DNA from: Pseudomonadota bacterium | Lineage (GTDB): Bacteria; Pseudomonadota; Gammaproteobacteria; Burkholderiales; Gallionellaceae | DNA length: 7,786 bases | Reading direction: 5' to 3' | Assembly: GCA_021783525.1 (NCBI GenBank) | Contig: JAJXTT010000070.1 | Location: 1-7,786 of the forward strand | Shown: positions 5,608 through 7,786 of the stretch, in pieces | Layout: each line of letters starts with the position of its first letter | How positions within the stretch are numbered: position 1 is the stretch's first letter | Notes under the pieces: model-generated | Seen by the model: the letters and a program-made list of their open reading frames with translations, nothing else | Told to the model about the DNA's origin: nothing | Databases searched by the model: none | Program-made: the position numbers and the translations under genes

Positions 5608-5995
5608 GCTGCCGGCGAAGCGGGAGAACAGGTGCTTGAAGACTGCCCGGTTAAAAATTGAAAGTCGCTGTAAGATAAGTCCGCCGATTGAACAAGAGAT
5701 TCACTCGCTGATGCATATCCGGCATCCCGTCCCGATAGCCTGGAATGCGTTTTTCGGCACCGCAGCCATCACCCGTCCTCCTGGTCTTCTACGGTCCCAA
5801 GTGCGCCATTCCGGCAGAATCGCCGGACGATACATTGTCGTTCCGGCGTGGTATTTCAAATAATAACCGATGCCGTACCGGAATGTTTCAGATGGCGCAC
5901 AACCACTGCCGATGCGCAGGGGCTAATCGCCGAACATTTCCCAAAGACGAACGTCCGGCATGTCGGACATGCCGGACGGGTTTTTCCGGGTGACG
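5608..5995. other. 388-base stretch without a recognised gene, rich in inverted repeats
   Basis: No reading frame here encodes anything I recognise; the short open frames are unsupported. The part next to 5607 must hold the promoter and leader of the binding-protein/kinase operon, but I see no clear sigma-70 promoter for it. GCCGGA/TCCGGC motifs recur (5809-5815, 5822-5827, 5841-5847, 5953-5959, 5971-5977). An imperfect stem joins 5822-5830 to 5838-5847. On the + strand, TTGTCG (5835-5840) and AATAAT (5859-5864), 18 bases apart, make a weak promoter candidate followed about 90 bases later by a terminator-like hairpin. Confidence 0.5.
5952..5985 (+). terminator. Perfect 13-bp hairpin with T5 tail
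   Basis: Arms 5952-5964 and 5966-5978 are perfectly complementary around a single central base, so in RNA a loop of 3 or more bases would open. The + strand tail is GG then TTTTT (5981-5985). On the - strand the tail is TTCGTCTTT, so it may also end transcription of the dioxygenase gene, whose stop codon is only 18 bases away. No + strand gene is known upstream of it in the window. Confidence 0.7.
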
Positions 5996-6829
5996 TTATT
6001 GGGCCGGGGCGCTGCCGAACTGGAATCCGGACACGCTCTTGCCCAGCACCTTGTCGGTGTAGGCGATGTGTCCGGCATCGTTCGCCGCCGCGCCCGCTGC
6101 CACCATCAGCGGAATCAGGTGTTCGCTGCGGGGGTGGCAATCGAGGGCGTTGGGCGCCTGATGCCAGTTGATCAGCAACTGCTCGCGCTGCGACGGTTCT
6201 GCGGTGATGGCCTCGCCCAGCCAGGTGTCGAAATTCTCCGACGCGGCCTTCGAAGTCGCATCCGTCCTGAAGAAATAGCGCAGGTTGTGATAGCTCAAGC
6301 CGCTGCCGACGATAAGCACTCCCTCGTCGCGCAACGGTGCGAGGGCCTTGCCGATGGCGAAATGCGCGGCAGGGTCGAGACTGTGCAGCAGCGAAAGCTG
6401 CACAATGGGCATGTCCGCATCGGGATAGATCAGCTTGAACGGGATGAACACGCCGTGGTCGAGACCGCGTTCGTACTGCTCATCCGAATCGATGCCGGCC
6501 TGCCCCAGCAGTTCTCGCACGCGCGCTGCCACGGGTGCCGAACCATGCGCCGGGTAAGTGAGACTGTAGGTGTGCTCGGGAAAACCATAGTAGTCGTACA
6601 GCAGCTCATAGTTGTCCGTGTTGAGCACGGTGGCCTGTTCGGCTTCCCAATGCCCCGAGATGACGAGCACCGCCCTGGGACGTTGTCCCACCGCGCCGGG
6701 AATCCCGCGCAGATATGCGGCCATCCTGTCCCAGGTATCCGCCGGCATGCCCGGCATCGGCTCCATGAAAAAACAGGGGCCGCCGCCATGCGGGATGAAC
6801 AAAGTGGGCAAACGTGCAGGGGTGCTCAT
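5996..6829 (-). CDS. DODA/YgiD-type extradiol ring-cleavage dioxygenase
   Basis: A 277-residue cytoplasmic enzyme of the LigB-type class III extradiol dioxygenases, closest in style to E. coli YgiD (4,5-DOPA dioxygenase) and plant DODA. These use a non-haem metal and O2 to open catechol-type rings. The expected histidines are present: H14 in IPHGGGP, H60 in SGHWE, H125 in DHG, H181 in SYHN and H237 in CHPRSEHLIPL. H14, H60 and H237 are the likely metal ligands by family analogy. An in-frame TTG lies two codons upstream (6833-6835), but the AAAGGT ribosome site (6839-6844) is better spaced for the ATG at 6829, so I chose that. Length is normal. It lies 97 bases downstream of an NAD(P)H oxidoreductase on the same strand, suggesting joint action on quinones and catechols. 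The natural substrate is unknown; family annotation as DOPA dioxygenase need not hold in bacteria. Confidence 0.9.
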   Translation of the reverse strand: MSTPARLPTLFIPHGGGPCFFMEPMPGMPADTWDRMAAYLRGIPGAVGQRPRAVLVISGHWEAEQATVLNTDNYELLYDYYGFPEHTYSLTYPAHGSAPVAARVRELLGQAGIDSDEQYERGLDHGVFIPFKLIYPDADMPIVQLSLLHSLDPAAHFAIGKALAPLRDEGVLIVGSGLSYHNLRYFFRTDATSKAASENFDTWLGEAITAEPSQREQLLINWHQAPNALDCHPRSEHLIPLMVAAGAAANDAGHIAYTDKVLGKSVSGFQFGSAPAQ

Positions 6830-6865
6830 GATCAAGTTACCTTTCTGTATCCAACAAACCCGGAT

Positions 6866-6914
6866 CTATTCCGTTCACCCTGAGATTGTCGAAGGGCCAA
6901 CACGAACGGAATAG
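6866..6914. repeat. Extragenic dispersed-repeat-like element with 11-bp terminal inverted repeats
   Basis: Arms CTATTCCGTTC (6866-6876) and GAACGGAATAG (6904-6914) are perfect inverted copies enclosing CCCTGAGATTGTCGAAGGG (6878-6896). The core with the flanking CCGTTCA closely resembles the CCCTGAGC-TTGTCGAAGGGC-type sequence seen between genes in many proteobacterial genomes; this is recalled, not searched. It sits between the oxidoreductase stop and the dioxygenase start. It could weaken read-through or stabilise an mRNA end, or be an inert repeat. Confidence 0.6.
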
Positions 6915-6926
6915 CTCTGCGATTTC

Positions 6927-7463
6927 TCAAGCTGCGCTCAACACATGCTGCACATACGCCTGTGCATTGCTTTTGACTTCCTCTTCCGTCGGATTATAGA
7001 GCGCGCCCTGCATCGAGAATACGGGCAGGTATTTGGCGCGAGTATATTGCGCCGTCATCTGCAGCGGGCGCAGCAATTCGCTCAGCGTGTACTGGTTCTG
7101 CGCACCCGCCTGGTAGGCGTGCGCCGGGCCGCCGGTCGAAACGGCGACGCCGATCTCCTTGCCTTCGAGCTTGTCGCCGCCGGGCCCGAATGCCCAGCCA
7201 TAGGACAGCACATCGTCCAGCCATTGTTTCAGCAGCGAGGGCGTGCTGAACCAGAACATCGGGAATTGCAGAATGATGCGGTCGTGCGCTTCCAGCAGTT
7301 TTTGCTCGGCGGCCACGTCGATCTTGCCATCCGGATCGGCCTTGTATAACTCATGCACGGTAGCCTTGCCCGCATGCGGGCGCAGGTGCTCGATCCAGGT
7401 GCGGTTGATGCGGGACTTGCCCAGATCGGGGTGGGCGACGACAACCAGGGTTTTCTTGCTCAT
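6927..7463 (-). CDS. Flavodoxin-fold NAD(P)H oxidoreductase (KefF/YheR/MdaB-like quinone reductase)
   Basis: A 178-residue cytoplasmic flavoprotein of the Flavodoxin_2 (PF02525) family. These proteins bind FMN or FAD and pass two electrons from NAD(P)H to quinones or related electrophiles. Diagnostic features are the first beta strand TLVVVAHPDLGKSRIN (residues 5-20), the flavin loop QFPMFWFSTPSLLKQWLD (66-83), YGWAFG (88-93), and VSTGGPAHAYQAG, which contributes to the flavin site. The C-terminal LRPLQMTAQYTRAKYLPVF stretch is also typical. Length is in the usual range for KefF-like members. The ribosome site AAAGGA (complement of 7471-7476) supports the ATG. It is transcribed away from the HxlR regulator gene, with a 135-base shared regulatory region. 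This layout is familiar from quinone-responsive regulons. KefF itself also activates a potassium efflux channel, but no kefC is seen here. Confidence 0.9.
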   Translation of the reverse strand: MSKKTLVVVAHPDLGKSRINRTWIEHLRPHAGKATVHELYKADPDGKIDVAAEQKLLEAHDRIILQFPMFWFSTPSLLKQWLDDVLSYGWAFGPGGDKLEGKEIGVAVSTGGPAHAYQAGAQNQYTLSELLRPLQMTAQYTRAKYLPVFSMQGALYNPTEEEVKSNAQAYVQHVLSAA

Positions 7464-7598
7464 GATTTTTTCCTTTAAAATTAGCTTGGATTCAAAACTG
7501 GAATCTGATTACTATATTGCACCACGGCACAAACTCTGCACAAGTAGGGAGACGAAAGTTACCTGGTTACTGCCGGGTAACCATGAAAGGAGATAGCC
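7464..7598. promoter_or_regulatory. Divergent regulatory region of oxidoreductase and HxlR genes
   Basis: On the + strand, TTGGAT (7486-7491) and TACTAT (7510-7515), 18 bases apart, are a plausible promoter for the regulator. No clear opposite promoter is visible. Repeats that could be operator parts are GATTC-N7-GAATC (7489-7505), two GCACAA copies 11 bases apart (7527 and 7538), and GGTTAC-N6-GTAACC (7565-7582). Confidence 0.5.
7565..7582. promoter_or_regulatory. Candidate HxlR operator, GGTTAC-N6-GTAACC inverted repeat
   Basis: Perfect 6-bp arms are separated by 6 bases, with a further GTTACC half-site at 7558-7563. It ends 3 bases before the AAAGGAG ribosome site (7586-7592) of the regulator gene, so it could serve as an autoregulatory operator or as a leader hairpin. 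It differs from the published YodB TACT-N7-AGTA pattern, though it shares the inverted TAC/GTA core. Confidence 0.4.
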
Positions 7599-7786
7599 AT
7601 GACACTGCATAAACCCAAAGACCCCAAGGCCTGCCTGTGCCCGATCCGCGATGTGCTGGATCGTCTGGGAGACCGCTGGTCGTTACTGGTGATCCATGAA
7701 CTGGAAGCAGGCACCCTGCGCTTCAGCGAACTCAGGAACCGCATCGGCGACGTTTCGCAACGCATGCTGGCGCAGACGCTGCGCCG
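7599..7786 (+). CDS. HxlR-family transcriptional regulator (3' truncated by window edge)
   Basis: The first 62 residues of a MarR-like winged-helix regulator; family members are usually about 110-150 residues. The N-terminus KACLCPIRDVLDRLGDRWSL is the HxlR hallmark. It is followed by LLVIHELEAGTLRFSEL, then RIGDVSQRMLAQTLR, the start of the recognition helix (family form ISxRMLTxxLR). C14, directly before Pro, is the cysteine that senses quinones, diamide or hypochlorite in relatives such as YodB, HypR and QorR. C12 adds a second thiol in a Cys-x-Cys arrangement. A strong AAAGGAG ribosome site (7586-7592) fixes the ATG. Gene order (divergent from a flavodoxin-fold oxidoreductase) suggests it represses that gene and itself, with release on thiol modification. 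That role is inferred. The rest of the gene is outside the window. Confidence 0.93.
   Translation, partial: MTLHKPKDPKACLCPIRDVLDRLGDRWSLLVIHELEAGTLRFSELRNRIGDVSQRMLAQTLR

Noticed and set aside
5658..5676. TTGAAA followed by TAAGAT as a + strand promoter.
   Set aside because: The spacing is only 7 bases, far too short for sigma-70.
5745..5993. Short cysteine-rich + strand frame in the intergenic stretch, considered as a small metal-binding protein or gene remnant.
   Set aside because: The cysteines do not form a known motif, there is no ribosome site before the ATG, and the end runs through the terminator hairpin.
6833..6835. TTG as start of the dioxygenase.
   Set aside because: It is too close to the AAAGGT ribosome site, and the ATG two codons later is properly spaced.
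5960..6883. A 307-codon + strand frame.
   Set aside because: It is the reverse shadow of the dioxygenase gene, and its start falls inside the 13-bp hairpin.

Overview
The window looks like a stretch of proteobacterial chromosome, most probably from a betaproteobacterium. An iron- or sulfur-oxidising or related Nitrosomonadales/Gallionellales lineage is a guess from the style of the proteins, not something shown. The DNA is moderately GC-rich and densely coding. It holds nine protein genes, seven complete and one cut at each window edge. There is no tRNA, rRNA, CRISPR array, transposase or phage gene.

Positions 1-2735 (+ strand): the 3' half of lysS (lysyl-tRNA synthetase) is directly abutted by a Crp/Fnr-family regulator gene. 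Two tandem copies of a 64-residue YgaP-type membrane protein (DUF2892) follow, then a secreted mono-haem DUF3365 protein. The two DUF2892 genes share a conserved -10/leader segment. Only the second has a perfect TGTGA-N6-TCACA palindrome, placed where a class II CRP-type activator would sit. The regulator upstream has a CRP-like recognition helix, so a local circuit is plausible.

Positions 2736-5995 (- strand): a strong hairpin separates the first block from a convergent two-gene operon. This operon encodes a periplasmic ABC-type substrate-binding protein and a membrane hybrid histidine kinase with a C-terminal receiver. The genes overlap by 4 bases, and the last two arginine codons of the first supply a perfect AGGAGG ribosome site for the second. 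No permease, ATPase or separate response regulator is present, so the binding protein is better read as a ligand sensor for the kinase. A 388-base stretch upstream of this operon has no convincing gene. It carries a perfect 13-bp hairpin with a T5 tail on the + strand.

Positions 5996-7786: a divergent module. On the - strand lie a flavodoxin-fold NAD(P)H oxidoreductase and a DODA/YgiD-type extradiol dioxygenase, separated by a dispersed-repeat-like element. On the + strand, running off the window, is an HxlR-type regulator with a Cys-x-Cys-Pro N-terminus. The arrangement resembles thiol-based quinone/electrophile regulons (the YodB and QorR type). It would make sense as defence against, or turnover of, quinones and catechols. 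Operator and promoter assignments are inferences from sequence alone.
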